Shown one piece after another: positions 34,865 through 48,025 of a stretch of 64,000 nt of DNA (the stretch's first letter is position 1; each line of letters opens with the position of its first letter). Source of the DNA: Deinandra increscens subsp. villosa (lineage: Eukaryota; Streptophyta; Magnoliopsida; Asterales; Asteraceae); NCBI GenBank assembly GCA_039602395.1, contig JBCNJP010000025.1, positions 50,921,980-50,985,979 on the forward strand, given 5' to 3'. The notes below the pieces were generated by a model. The model saw nothing but the letters and a program-made list of their open reading frames with translations. It was not told the origin of the DNA and did not search any database. The position numbers were made by a program, and so were the translations under genes.

Positions 34865-36217
34865 TCCAAGCAGCTAATGAATTGGATGGTTGAAAATTTA
34901 ACCCCGGAGAGGAAGGCAAAGAAATTCGTTATGTATCACAAGTTTGTGTAGTCCATCTTAGACCATTACTACCCTGACCTAGTGAAACCTGGTGGAACCT
35001 TCGTTCCAAGGAAGGTCGATCACACCTCGTACAGAAAGTATCAGACAACAAAGTACAATGGACCCGATGTGTCATTCTTTCCAAACTTATTAGAAGGAAA
35101 TGGAGAAGATGAGGATGTGAATACTGAGGATGAAGATGAAAATATTGATGCTGAAGCTAATGCTAGTCAAGTTAATTTGGACTTGAATGCACCAGTACAA
35201 TATGAAAATATTGTTTTTGATGATCCATTCCAACATCTACACATCCAGGGTAATACCCCACAAAATTCTCCAGTTCACAGTGGCCGTGGACAACCAGAAT
35301 CTGAAGAAGAAGAAGATAATATAGGTTAAGCAACTGAATCTGGCAGTGGTTTTAACACTGCATCTGGTGATGATCATGACTCTCCTAGAAATTCAAATGA
35401 CAAGTCTGCAAGTGGTTCACAATTTCAAGCTTCCGAGTCATCATCTGAATCGGAATCCTCTGATGCTCGGGTCCCACCTAGGAAAAGGTAGAAGACCGGA
35501 ACGAACACCGCCGACTCTTCTCGCACCAAAGCACAAGAGAATAATTCATCACGTGAAGAATCTTCTGACTTTGACTCTGATGAATATGTTACAAAAGTAC
35601 GTCCTATCAGAGAAGGGAGAACGAAGAGTATTCAAGAGAAGCCGGTTTCTTCCAACACGACTTTAAAATCTATAGAACATTCAGAACATGCAGTTCAAGA
35701 TCAGATTATGACCGAAGCTGATGACTGAGGTTGTTGTTGAGCAACTGGTGATGCAAAATATAGGGACAGAGCCTGTTGTTGTCACAAACGAAGCTACCAT
35801 AGTCCCTCAAGCCGAGCCAGTTGAACATAATATGGAGACTCAGATTATATCTCTTGTTGCTCATGCTGAGGTTTTAGCTGATGCAAATGTAGTAGCCAGA
35901 GCCTTTTAACATGAACCCTCTGAAAGCTTAGAATATGATTTTGATGAGCTTAATAATGCAATTGATAGTCTTCATGCTCAGAATGCACAATTTGATGCTA
36001 AGCTAAGGCATGCAAATCAAATCATTGATGAACAAGTTGAAGAGATTAACAGGCTTAGGGAGCTCCTTGCTAAGTCTGAAGCAGACATACAGTTGCAAAA
36101 ACCTGACGAAGGTTATAACGATCAAGGCAACAGTGGTGCTGCTGCTCAAGCACCTGAAGCTCAATTTGACCAACCCGGTCCAACATCACAAGGCAAAGAT
36201 CTAGGTAACACACATGT
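34865..36217 (+). pseudogene. Element E aORF, 3' part, decayed
   Basis: Resumes the E aORF after B. It contains SILDHYYPDLVKPGG, which matches the F segment AILDHYYPTLMKQGE, then an acidic stretch (EDEDENIDAEA), an EAR-like LDLNAP (35177-35194), a basic cluster PPRKR and a coiled coil near 35930-36080. Several stops and frame changes are present. Gypsy element G cuts it at 36217, so the C-terminal domain is not in the window. Confidence 0.65.
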
Positions 36218-38897
36218 TGTCACACCCCTAATTTCCAACAACAGAGTATAATCGTGTGGGGGTATGATCCAGACTAGGATCTAAGTCTTTAGTTACAACC
36301 AAGCCAATAAAAGAGATTTAACATAACATAAAGCATGATTTACAAAACAAAGGTTGGTTAACAGTTCAACGGAAGCAGTTAAGTGATTACAAGTTTAGTA
36401 TTACAAAAAAATAGCAAGTTAAAGTGTTTTGAAATATAATTCCCCTTAAGTTTGCATAAAGGTGTACTGCCACCGCCCGTGCCATCCATGATCCTCCTAG
36501 CGACCTAAAAAGCATTCAACAATCAACTGTCAGCCAAGGCTGGTGAGTTCACTAATGCAGTCTTCAAAACAATATGTAGACCAACAATGCATATGAATAG
36601 TAAAAGATCAATTCGTAACCTAATTATACAAGTTGCAACTAATATCCATATCAATAGGTAGCTAGCCTATGCTTATATTCACCTGAATGTTCGAAACCAA
36701 AGCTGACATTGTATCATAGGTATAACCTATGTAATTTTTACCTTCCCGTGTCTTTCCTGATTGCGGTAGCCCTAGGCTAATATTGGTCTCAGTCCGACCG
36801 GCAGTCGGGAGTGTGCATCCTGTGCACCGCTAAGCGGGGGTGTCAATCCTTAATAGTACTACTCAACATTACCTCGCTATTCTATATTAATGGCCCGATT
36901 TAAGTAAGGAATTTTGATATTAAAAAGCAATTCAGTGAAACATGTGATATACAGTGGATAACTACTTTAGTAAAGAAATACCTTTACCGTTTTGTTGTCA
37001 TCCTTCACCGGATGCAACTATCTGTTTGTTTGTGCGTTATCATCCTACAGAAGGATATAACTATAATAGTAAGTGAAACTCACCTTAGGGTGCACTGGTA
37101 CGCGACACTTGACTTTACGGATTCGTTAGGATTGACCTATTTGGGTGAATACGGTCTTAACCAAATTAGAGGTCGTCGCTAGAACGAAATATAACTTAAC
37201 ACATTCAATCATGTTTTCATATATCATCTAAGTCATAACACTTACACACAAGTCCTAATCTAGGAGAAAAACATAGATTCACATCCCAAGTCAAAATGCA
37301 TACATACAAGCCTTGAAAGTCAAACATAGAACACATCTTAGGCGGCACGCCTAATTTACTCATTTCTTGGAGTTAACTCCTAAAATTTTGCAGGCACAAA
37401 CTACCCAACATTTAGGAAATGTTGCAAAAACAATCAACTCAAAAAGTTAAGTTTTGAGAAAGTTACATGCGTCGAAAGTTGACAAAATCAGTTTTTTACC
37501 AAATAGTTAAAGTAGGCTTAATAATTGCATAACTTGATCAAAACTTAGAATTTGTTTATCAAAACTTCCAGATCTTAGTTTTAATATATAAAAATCATTT
37601 ACATTCAATAATCCCTTCATTAAAACACAATAATCATGCCCAAACAAAATGCAAAGTTTATTTTCAACCAAAAAATATAGCCATGCACACCTAACTTGAA
37701 GCAGCCTTTTAGGTGACCAAGCGGAGGTTTTAGAAATCATGCGAGTAGTCCAGTTAACGCTAAGATATGGAAATTTACTACGGAAAAAGAATCAACTGAT
37801 TATGATAAAAAAATTGAGCAAGTTATGACATTTTCAAGTTGACCTAAAAACTGGCCAGAATCTGTCCAAAAACGGGATTTTGTAAAAATTTTGGTTTGAA
37901 AGTTTTGAGTAATAATTTGATCATCACTCCTCTTGAACAACTTTGTAACATCATAAACAACCCTTTAACATACATTTTTAGTTCTGGACATAATCATACC
38001 AAGATCATAGAAAAAATCAAACATGACACTTTCACATAGCAATTTCACCCTAATTCCATGCTCATCCACATAAAGGAACTTCAAGAACATTTCATGGCAA
38101 AACATTTATCACATTTACAGCCGTTAACCCGACCTCAAAACAGCCCCAAATCACAAACCAACATAACCTAACCTAAATCTTGTACTATGAGCATTTACAC
38201 ACATCAAATTACACATAAACACTAGATCAACACATGCATTCAATCAATTTCGAGTTATGAAATTTTAGGGCTTACAAGAATGAAGAGAAAATGGCGGATG
38301 GAGAAGATGAGATGGAGAGAAAGCTTCCTTTAGTGTTCTTGGAGCTTGTAGGAGCTTGAGATACTTGAATTTCACCTCCTTGATGCTTGATTTCACCAAA
38401 ATCGCAAATGTGTGTGTGTGTGTGTGTTCTTGACCGTGAAGAAGAGAGGGAGAGGAGGGAGCTGCGTGAAATGAGGAGGAGGGAGGAGATGGACAGATTT
38501 TCTTTAAAGGAAATTTACATAAATGGTCCCTCTAAGTTCTATTTTGAGCACATAATGTCCAAAACTCAAATAAATGGGTTTTAACCCCAAAACTTGTAAA
38601 ATAAAATTACTAGAAATGTTTCTAAATATTTTTAACTCATTTAACATGAAATGTTTAGTCGGGATAAGTATAAATATCATTTACACATATAAAATTCAAA
38701 TTACGCACGAAGCCCGGTTTCACATGAAATTACAAATTTTAAAGTAACACATAAAGTCACGAAATAAATTACAAAAATTAATTAGCAACTTAAATATAAG
38801 TAAATAAACAAACATTTAGTTAATGGGCTACGGATTTTCTAACGGAACTAACGGAAAAAGTTAACGGCGTTAACCTGGGAATTTGGTAATTGTCACA
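36218..38897 (-). mobile_element. Element G 3' LTR
   Basis: 2680 bases, minus strand from TGTGACAATTACC (38897) to GGGGTGTGACA (36218). It shares with Gy1/Gy2 the terminal motif and a CTGGTGAGTTCACT-type segment. It includes a (TG)n run at 38409-38427. Nothing in it looks coding. The left flank is CATGT (36213-36217). Confidence 0.85.
38409..38427 (+). repeat. (TG)n microsatellite
   Basis: Nine to ten TG units inside the LTR of G. Confidence 0.95.
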
Positions 38898-38933
38898 GCC
38901 TCCCTTTGATAGAGAATTTTCGTCCCGAAAAAT

Positions 38934-39542
38934 TTAGCTAGTGCCTTGGTTTGATGCGGAGGCTTGATCAAATAAGTGAGGGTATTTCTTCCTCATCTTG
39001 TCTTCCTGTTCCCACGTGAACTCCTGTCTACGTTTAGAATTCCATCTGACTTAAATGTTTGGAATCTTACTTCTTTTCAATGCTTTCTGTTCGCGTCTCA
39101 TTGTTTCCACAGGTTGTTCTATTAATCGGAGTTGTTCGTCAACATGGAGTTCCACCAGTGGAACTATTAGAGTGTCATCAGCCAGACACTTCTTCAGATT
39201 TGAGACATGAAACACATTATGTACTCCATCTAGCTCGGGTGGCAAGTCTAAACGATACGCCACCGTTCCAATCTTTTCGGTTATCAGGAAAGGTCCTATA
39301 TAGCGGGAATTCAACTTCCCACGCTTTCCAAAGCGTACAACACCCTTCCATGGCGAGACCTTCAACAGTACTCGGTCACCGACCTCGAATTCCAGTGGTC
39401 TTTTACGTTTGTCGGCATAACTCTTTTGTCTATCTCTTACTGCTTTCATGCGGTTTCTGATTTGCATAATTTTCTCCGTCGTTTTGCACACCATTTCTGG
39501 TCCTGTAAGTTGGCTGTCACCGACGTCGGCCCAACATACCGG
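38934..39542 (-). pseudogene. pol: Element G pol, integrase C-terminus and chromodomain-like tail
   Basis: It contains RDRQKSYADKRKRPLEFEVGD, VLLKVSPWKGVVRFGKRGKL, the VAYRLDLPPEL segment and FHVSNLKKCL, the classic C-terminal integrase of plant gypsy elements. A chromodomain-like segment with VRWNS...EFTWE follows, but an in-frame TAA replaces a codon just before it (after KIPNI, about 39051). The frame ends at 38934-38936. This tail supports a chromovirus assignment. Its upstream part is separated by the F insertion. Confidence 0.85.
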
Positions 39543-40330
39543 TGTGTCAGGACCAGATTTGAGCAACATTGTTCTCATATGATTCCTCACACAAGTGCGG
39601 AAATCATGTGTGATGGTCGATCTCGGATGGATCAGCATCAATGCTCACCCATTGATGATTCCTAAAGCTCAAGAACACACACTAACACCAAGAACACACA
39701 CACAAAGGCTCTCTGTAGGAATAATACTCCTTTCAAGCGTTGCCAATAGGGTTTTCTCAATGGTATTTATACTACTAGAGAACCTGGGACAAAAGGAATA
39801 TTTGACACGACACAATCATTACCTAGAATTCAGCAAAATATTCTATCAGGAGAACAAGTTCGCTAAGACTTAAATGAAGTTCGCTAGCACTTAAGAAGTC
39901 CGCTAACAAGTACGGTAAGTAGTAAGAAGTCCGCTAACAAGTACGCTAAGTAGCAACAAGTCCGCTAACAAGTACGCTAAGCATAATCAAGTTCGCTAAC
40001 ATGAACAAGTACGCTAACAAGTTCGTTAAGAAGAAATTAAGTACGCTAGGAACAAAACAAGTATGCTAAGTAAACAAGTTCGCTAGGAATAAACAAGTCC
40101 GCTAAGATAACATTCAAACAAGTACGCTAAGATAACATTCAAACAAGTACGCTAAGAGTAATTCAAGTCCGCTAAGAGCATAAGTCACAAGTCCGCTAAG
40201 AAGCATAACAAGTACGCTAACATTTACACAAATTTCACCAAGTACATGTCAAAAGACAATTACAGATTAAAGTATCAATTACAAGATAAGAAAACGATAA
40301 GTTTGTGTTGTTAACAAATAGGCTCTAACA
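39543..40330 (-). mobile_element. Element F 3' LTR
   Basis: 788 bases, minus strand TGTTAGAGCC to GGTCCTGACA. It contains about 20 copies of AAGTTCGCTAAG/AAGTACGCTAAG/AAGTCCGCTAAG (39855-40220) upstream of a TATAAATACC box (about 39763-39775, minus). The polypurine tract AAGGGTGGAATT abuts at 40331. Confidence 0.93.
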
Positions 40331-40476
40331 ATTCCACCCTTGTTGGCAATGCAAACTCTCGAGCTTCAAGCATCTTGACTGGTCAGCTTTAGCAGAAATC
40401 TCCAGTTCTCTCTGGCTGCAGGTTTGTCTTTATCAGAAAGTACGTGAATACCCTTATCATATAGCCTAAAGAGATC

Positions 40477-43400
40477 TTACCACACCAGCTTCTTCAGGTC
40501 ATTATAATTGTTCAGCTCGACCAATCGTCTTGACTTATCCAAAATGACACTTGAACCATGTTCTTCAATCAACCAACAAGTTACTGTTCTCAGGAGTTCT
40601 GAATCAAGAGTGCGTCTACCTAATTCTGCTAGCCTTTTACACCACCAGTTTAAGAATATCAAAAAATAGTTGGCATCATAGCATTCATAAGGTCTCAACT
40701 GAACAGGTATTGTCCGCATCTTCTCGTAATACATTATCTTCAAGTAAGATCGAGAGAGAAGACGGAGTTCTATAGCAGCAAATATTCTGATAGCGTCAGC
40801 ACCATCTCTTTCGATTACCAACTCAAGAGTCATCCCGTTATAGTACCAACTGATCATAGGAGCATTCTTTAGGTTTCCAGGGATAGTCTTTGCTCTCACT
40901 TCCATTCCTATATCCTTGAACATACCTCGGTGAGGAGCACGAAGTCTTCTCTTCTCTTCTGCCAACTGAGATTTTCTCTCTGCTTCTGGATTTTGACTAA
41001 ATCTTTTATCATTGTAAGCAGGCTGGATCAACGCAGCAGCCCTTATACCCTTTGGATGATTTGTGTGGTTCACCAAGTCCAGGTACTTGAGCTGTTTGAG
41101 TTCCCAGGAGAATAAGCTAGTGAGAGCTTTGAAGTCTCCAAATATTTAGACATAGCCATTTCTGCTCTTCACCATGAAGGCATCAAAGGCTTCATCATAT
41201 TTCCAACCCAAGATCTTCATCCCATGATTGACATTAGGGTTGCTAGGCATCTTCCTCAAGTTCTTGGCAGCAAATAATTGCATGCCTTCAAGTTAGGAGT
41301 TAGCTTTTCCCATTCGTCATAGGTTTGGGGATTATCTTTTCTCTTGAGAGCCTCATCCCGTTCCTCTTCATTGATTTTGATCTGTTCCAGCTTAGCCAAC
41401 CGCTCTGTCTTCTGGTACTCACACACAAACTTCCGGAGACCAGTAAGTCTCTTCTTGTAGTATGCCTTCTTATCAATGTTTTTGAATTTACAGAAGTTAC
41501 GGAGTGCTTCAGAGTTCATACTGTTGGTGGTGGATTCAATGTAAGCTTCAGAGTCAGGAGGGTCCATGGACGAGTTCTCTGGAGGAGGAATGTAAGCATT
41601 ACCGATGTCAAGGGTGAGATCAGAGAGATGATCCCGGATAGGAAGGAAGTCCACAGTCTTATTTGTGTCGGCAAAGATATCAGCTAAGAAATCAGATTGT
41701 GCTTCAACAGTTTGATTTTGAGGTAGGTGAGAATTCAACCTCTCCTCATCGGTGTATAACTTGGTCAACTCAGTGTCAGTGAGACTCGTCAGATATTTCA
41801 ACGAGAAGTTGTCTTTCATCAGAGTTCTAACCATGTTGGCTGTAACAGAGTTGTCATCAGCATCCACGTCGGTGTCCTGTAAGTTTGTGACAACGCGGAT
41901 CAAAGGTTCATATGTTCTGATTGATTCTGAACGTTCTGGCAAAGTGCTCGACCCTTTTGCATACATGACAGCTGGAGGATGGTTAGATTCATATCTCTTG
42001 AGTGCTTCAGCCTTTTCCTCGAGAGGTCTATTTTATTCCTTGAGAGTTTCATCAATAAGCGCTCTACGAGATCTTTCTTTCTCAGCTTCTCTTTTACGAT
42101 GCTCTTCAACAATTTCTTATGGAGTTAAGATCCTTTTACCTCTATCTTCAGTAGACGGACCAGGTTGTTCTGTAACCACAGGCTCTTGAGTTACAATCAC
42201 ATTTGGTTCATCTTCAGTGTCAGACTCAGAGGAGAAGTGCATAAATGAGGCTTCAAAGATTTGATCACGGAAGCTTTGCTCAGTCGATACTGTAGGAACA
42301 GATTGACTCTCAGATTCTCGGGCAGCACTTGATTCAAGGTTGATGATATTTGCATCTACAGGAATAGAACCTGGAACGTGGGGAGCAATGTCTAAAGCAG
42401 AAGCCTTAGCTGAAGTCTGCATAAGCTCAGAAAGTGAAACCTCTACATATATATCATTCACCTCCTTCTTTACTTGAATAGGAGTGGGAAACAGAGGTTC
42501 CATTTCTTCATTTTCACTCTCGATCAGATCCAAATCAATGTAATTCAGTGGATTGGCTTCATTCATGAGCACATGCATACGTTCTTGTAGCTCATTCATG
42601 TCTTCTTCATCACCGAAATCTACAGTATATGGATGTTCCTCATATGAGACTTCACCAGTGTCATCTTCGATAGACTCGATCAATATACCACAAGAGTTTC
42701 TTCTCGAGTAGATCTTCTCTGCATAGTATTCCCTGAAGTTGGCCATTGCAAAATCTAGGAAGGTCGGGTCAACGTGCATGTGACGGACTCCTTCACTCAA
42801 GGGAACTAAAGCAGTGGATGTGTCAGTTGAAGTCTGAAAAGAGGGTACTAGAGAGATTTGAAGGTTTAGACCAGATGCATCAGCAGCTTCTTCAGTTGAA
42901 GTTCCCTCAATAGCAAGTGCCTTAGCTGCCTGTGAAAATCTAGGAAGTTTCAGATTCTCTGGCACAGGAGCAAGCTTCTTGATTGAATCCAAGGTTTCAT
43001 CTACAGGCTCATCATGAAGGAGACTATTGACGAAAGATTCATCATCGTCTGAGGAGTTCAGCCCATCTCCTTCTGTGAACGTATCTTCATCAATTCCTTG
43101 ATTGGTTTGAGGCTGGTCATCAGGCAACTCATTTTCTTTATTACCACCATCGTCACCATCTGATTTGTCACCATGTTGTTTGTCTTCACCTGATTTGCTT
43201 AACAAATCCTTTAGCCTTTGAATCTCAGCTGCCTGTTCAGCAATTACAAGTGACTGTTCATTGATCTTCTAGTTAGCCACTTGCAGAGAACAATTGAGAT
43301 GATCGTTCTGACTTTGAAGATTAACAACTTCAGCTTGTAGTTCCATCATCTTCTCAGATTCAGAAACTGTTGGGCTTGTAGTCACAGTACCAGAGGGGTC

Positions 43401-44920
43401 AGTGGTAACAACAGCATCTTCAGCTATGATCTCCAGCGGTCTCATATCCATATCAATCCTATCACTGTGATCAGTAGGAGATGGAGAAACAGGTGTTGTA
43501 GCCAAAGTTGTATCCAGTTGAGTGCTAGATGAACCAACAACTTCATACTCATCAGTGGAACCGGGTTTTCTTCTGACTTGGAGTTTCTCTGTGCAGGACT
43601 TGCTTCTTACAGCTCTTACCATGAGTAACTCAGACGATTGATTACGATCATCAGTAGTAATTGTAAGTCTGTTTGAAGTTAACTTAGGAGGAGACTTAGG
43701 AGGACTTTCAGTCTCAGCTGCAAGATCATATGTAGAATCCTCTTGATCGAGAGACACCGAAGAGTCGTCTTCATCTAAGTCATCCTTGGACGGTTTATAG
43801 CTTTCATCTGATGATGATTGTGGTGTCAGATTTGTCGAGGCCCTGGAAGATTCTCCAGTCCTTTGCCTTTTCCAAGGGTAAACATCTGCAGTATGAGCAG
43901 GGCTGTCATCTGAGCTAGAGGAGTTAGATTCAGCATCATTGGTGTCATCACCTTCCTCAGCTTCTGAAGATAAAACATTCACTCGACTCAACGAGTGTTA
44001 AACATGCTCAGACGCTTCAACATTTTCATCTTGGAGATTCCCAACGTCTTCAGCAGCAGTAGCAGGATCTGAGATAACTGGGGCATTCAAGTCCAATTCA
44101 TGGTGGACTTGAGCCGCATCAGTGGGTTCAATTTGTGCTTCATCTGCAGCTTCATCCATGTGAACATCTCCTTCAGCATCAACGAGAGCTAGTCGAGCTA
44201 TCATCTCGGGAAAGAAAGGCACTTCAATCCCTTGGTACTTACCTTTGTGGTACTTGCTATACGAGCCAGTATTCATAGAACTTGTGGAGAATGTCTCTCC
44301 TTGCTTCATCAAAGTTGGGTAGTAATGGTCTAGGATGGCTTGAAAAAATCGAGGATACATCAGAAACTTCTTTTGCCTTCCAGTGGGGTGCAGGTTTGAA
44401 ATCATCCACTTCAGCAGTTGATGGGAAAGATTGAAACCATCACCTGAGACAAACCCAAGGATAGCACACGCAGTATCATCAATGAAATCATCTAGGAGCT
44501 GCCTTTCGGTGTCCAAATGCAGCAATGAAGAAACTGATAATGAAGAAAGACACCCGAATATCCCATTCTTGTGATAGTTGACTGCCACACAGCCTTAGTG
44601 AAAGTCTTGGGCATGTCATCATCTTGTAGATCAAGGACAGTTCTGATCTTTTCTTCAGTAATCTCAACATCAATATTCTGACTTCTAGATCTTATCACGC
44701 TTGTTCCATCATCCAGTTCTGCAGATTCAGCATTGTACCAGAATGCTTCAATAATACCCTTGTAGATAACAGGGTTAATCTGCATGGTCGTTGCCCAGTT
44801 TGATTGTAGCATAAGATCAAGGGCTTGCTCATTAGCACCTTCCTAGTTTTTGTTATATATGCACCTTCCGTTGTGCAGGCGACCATACTCTAAAGCTTCT
44901 GCAGCTTGTCTGGGAGGCAT
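40477..44920 (-). pseudogene. Element F aORF (env position), decayed
   Basis: Starts Met-Pro-Pro-Arg directly after a GTGCAG acceptor (44921-44923). The N-terminal domain (44492-44812) has the EITEEKIRTVLDLQDD and MGYSG segments. Next comes FLMYPRFFQAILDHYYPTL (about 44340-44400), then an EAR-like LDLNAP (44079-44096) and an acidic Ser-rich stretch with basic WKRQRTGESSR (about 43860). A long Glu-rich region and coiled coils (42100-43200) follow. A C-terminal domain with SWYYNGMTLELVIE and RLLSRSYLKIM is homologous to that of A and D. Damage includes TAG near 44847, a frameshift near 44580, stops near 43998, 43269 and 42117, and further frameshifts. About 1480 codons if whole, far longer than A or D. 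Confidence 0.75.
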
Positions 44921-47247
44921 CTGCACATATAGAATTAAAAGATTACATCTGATTCAACACTAGATGAATGTCATGTCACACTAAACCCGTGATAGTGACA
45001 GAGCTTTTCATTTGAGTATTAATGACATAAACTAACTCATATAGTGCATATACTTCAAAATGATCAGAAGCAACCGGAATGTCATGATTAACAAATGTAA
45101 GTATTTCAGGAAAAATAACAGATGTGTGAAGTATTAAAATCTGGAAAACAAGGAGCCAGATCTAAATCTCCATTAACATTGACTTAATTGAATGTTTTGC
45201 ATGAAAATTGAAAAATGACCTAAGTGAAGATTAAGTTAACAAATTCTGATTTGTTGGAGGGTCAAGGAGAATCTCAATGAGAATTCTACTACTTGATCTC
45301 AACAACAGTCACAGATATCAAGCAAAGGGGGGCTTGGCACACTGGGATCAACATCTAGAAGTTTAGGTTGTCCCAATTTGTCAAGTCTGTTCAGGGAAAG
45401 TCACATTGGGACTCTGTTCCACCCGAGCTTGTGAACTCCTTGATTTGATATCATATGATTATAACAAGAAAGAACTTGTTAAAAACAGTGCTTTAAATGT
45501 AAGACAGTAAAGTTGGAATATAAACAAACTAAAATTCAAAGATCAATTAGATGCAGGTAATAAGTGAAACACTTATAAGCAGGTAAAAGATCCAAACGGG
45601 TCAATTGTTCCAATTTTATCATTTAAAGGACAAGATGTGATTATATAAGCTTAACAGATTAGATGGGGTCATTGCATGTCAAATTTAGTCCTAACACACA
45701 AATACAAACATGTATGAATCAAATAACACATACCCAAATCACCAAATTCACATTTAAGCTAATACAGTCACATTAGTCACATAAAAACAATTTCATGCAA
45801 GATTTGACTTATTAAAGTCAAAATGACCAAATGAGTGTTCATACAGAGCTTAAATACCTAAGATAGTTCATATGAACCTTAGAGGCATCATAGATCACAT
45901 CCTATGTATAAATGCTCTCAATTAGTCACAAGGATGGTCAAATCAACTTAGTTAGGTCAACACATTCAATTATGTCTATCTTAGTGTTAACTGTGTCCAA
46001 GATCCTTCCACTTGAGTTATTGACCTGTTTCAGACCCATGTGGATCTCAACCAGTCTAAACCACCAGTGTTAGGTTCAATTGGATATCAATTTACACATA
46101 GAGAGACATACAAGTACATAAAAATAAAAATAAGGTGATGCACTACCTGATTAATAACATGATTGCTTTTATTGAGAAACACATACATTTCTGAAGATCT
46201 AATGATGACTAAGATCTAATATAAGATGAATGGAATTTCTCAATGACTCAGTGAGTTATCTGCTGGGATCAAGCAAGTTGTATTAGAAATCAAGTAAGCA
46301 TCAGATTAACTAAAATAAGATAAGGATTGCCCCTGTGTAGCCAAAACTGAGTCTTAACTCACATTGCCATTTGATAGAACAACATACCTTTTTGATGATC
46401 TATGGTATGCTAAGATCAATGAAAAAGACACAATGATCTTGATCAATATCTCAACAGTAATAAGTTCTGTTTTGTGATCAGACAAGTTATGTTAGACTTC
46501 AAAATTTTAGACAAACACATAAAGATATAGGCAATTAAAACTTAAAGGCATAACATGAGAAACTTCAAACTTAATCTATCAATGTAATTAGTGACTAGAC
46601 TAATCACCAGTTATCAGCAGATTCTCAAGTTTAAGTCTCAATCAATTTGAAGTTATGGACAATAATGAATAATAAATTTTGATTGGAGACAACATAAATT
46701 CAACACAATGTGGAATTCATTAAGTCAAGCCAATCATGAGGGAAAATAAATTGAAACTTCAAAGTTGCAAAAATGTGAACTCACAGGCATATATACACAA
46801 TCAGATTTGAGTTAACTAAACTAAATTGGCAGTAGCCACATTGAGTTCTAACAATCCAACTAAAGTTTCAAAATTGACAAATTTAAAGAAAAATTCCTAA
46901 GTGTTCATATAACAGAGGATTACTACTTATAAAGCTCATAGTTAATCTATTCAAACAAACTTTCAAGGTTCAAACTAATTAACTAGAACAACAAAAGTAA
47001 CCAACTGTCATAGATTATAAAAGAATTTTTTTTTTCATGTTCAAAACACAACTCTAGACACAATATTCTCGGGTTCAAACTTGTAAATGAGACTTGAGCA
47101 CAAGTGTATTAGGATCAAGTAAAGATGAAAGAAATCTGTAATTTACATTAAATTAGAAGCATTAGAACCCTAAAAATTTGAGAACTGAACCTACGGCTCA
47201 ACAACAACACCGAGACCAAACCAACTAAAATACTCGTGAAAACAAAC
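44921..47247 (-). other. Predicted leader intron of the element F aORF
   Basis: Donor CACAG-GTTTGT at 47247 and acceptor TATATGTGCAG at 44921, followed at once by ATG. 2327 bases, AT-rich, no coding signature. Same position and same acceptor context as in E. Confidence 0.6.
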
Positions 47248-47417
47248 CTGTGATTGCAAGGAGAGTGTGCTAATCAACCCTAATCGCAATGATATCAACA
47301 GATTTGAGAGAGATTCGAGAGATTTCGATCGAACAGTGGAAGGGAGAGAGTCGTCGGTTCGTATTTGAGAGCGGTTGTGTGTTTTGAAAGCCTGAACGAA
47401 GAAATAAGACAAGTCTC

Positions 47418-47426
47418 CTTTATATA
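47418..47426 (-). promoter_or_regulatory. Internal TATA box for the element F aORF
   Basis: TATATAAAG on the minus strand, 30-40 bases downstream of the AAGTTCGCTAAG array and about 170 bases upstream of the predicted donor. Spacing matches E (TATA at 12700, donor at 12878). Confidence 0.65.
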
Positions 47427-47454
47427 GTGTAGGGTTTAGCAGACTTGTAAATAT

Positions 47455-48025
47455 CTGAATTTAAACAAGTTCGCTAAGACTATCTCCCAGTCCGCTAAGT
47501 ATATAGCAGACCGAAACAAGTACGCTAAAGGAGAAACAAGTTCGCTAAGGCCTCTAAGAAGTACGTTAAGATTAATGAAGTTCGCTAACCCAGGAAGTTC
47601 GCTAAAGCTAAACAAGTACGCTAAGCCTAAGAGAAGTTCGCTAAGTTCAATGAAGTTCGCTAAGGCAAAGGACAAGTACACTAAGCTTGAGAGAAGTTCG
47701 CTAAGTTAGGAAGTTCGCTAAGGCAAAACAAGTACGCTAAGGCCAAAACTGAACTTGATACAGAAAAATTTCTAAGTAAAAATGAAGTTCGCTAAGGTAT
47801 AAACAAGTTCGCTAAGAACTGTTTTAACCTTAGTAGACATAAAATGTAAGTGGAGAAGTTCGCTAAGGCAGAAACCTTCTTAACGGACTTCTCAAACACT
47901 TAACCAAAATAAATCAAAAACATAGGAGAAGTTCGCTAAGGACAAGTTTCAACTTAGCGGACTTCTCAACATACAAAAGACTCAAACAACAAACAAGATC
48001 GCTAAGAACAATTTGTTCTTAGCGG
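47455..48025 (-). repeat. Element F internal array of the word AAGTTCGCTAAG
   Basis: About 20 copies (plus-strand AAGTTCGCTAAG, AAGTACGCTAAG, or inverted CTTAGCGGACTTC) directly upstream of the aORF TATA box. The same words fill the U3 of both F LTRs. Several direct-inverted pairs (47880-48030) can form hairpins. Confidence 0.88.

Noticed and set aside
39855..40220. Regularly repeated 10-12-base words that could suggest a CRISPR array
   Set aside because: Spacing is irregular, the words are too short and degenerate, both orientations occur, and they lie in a plant LTR.
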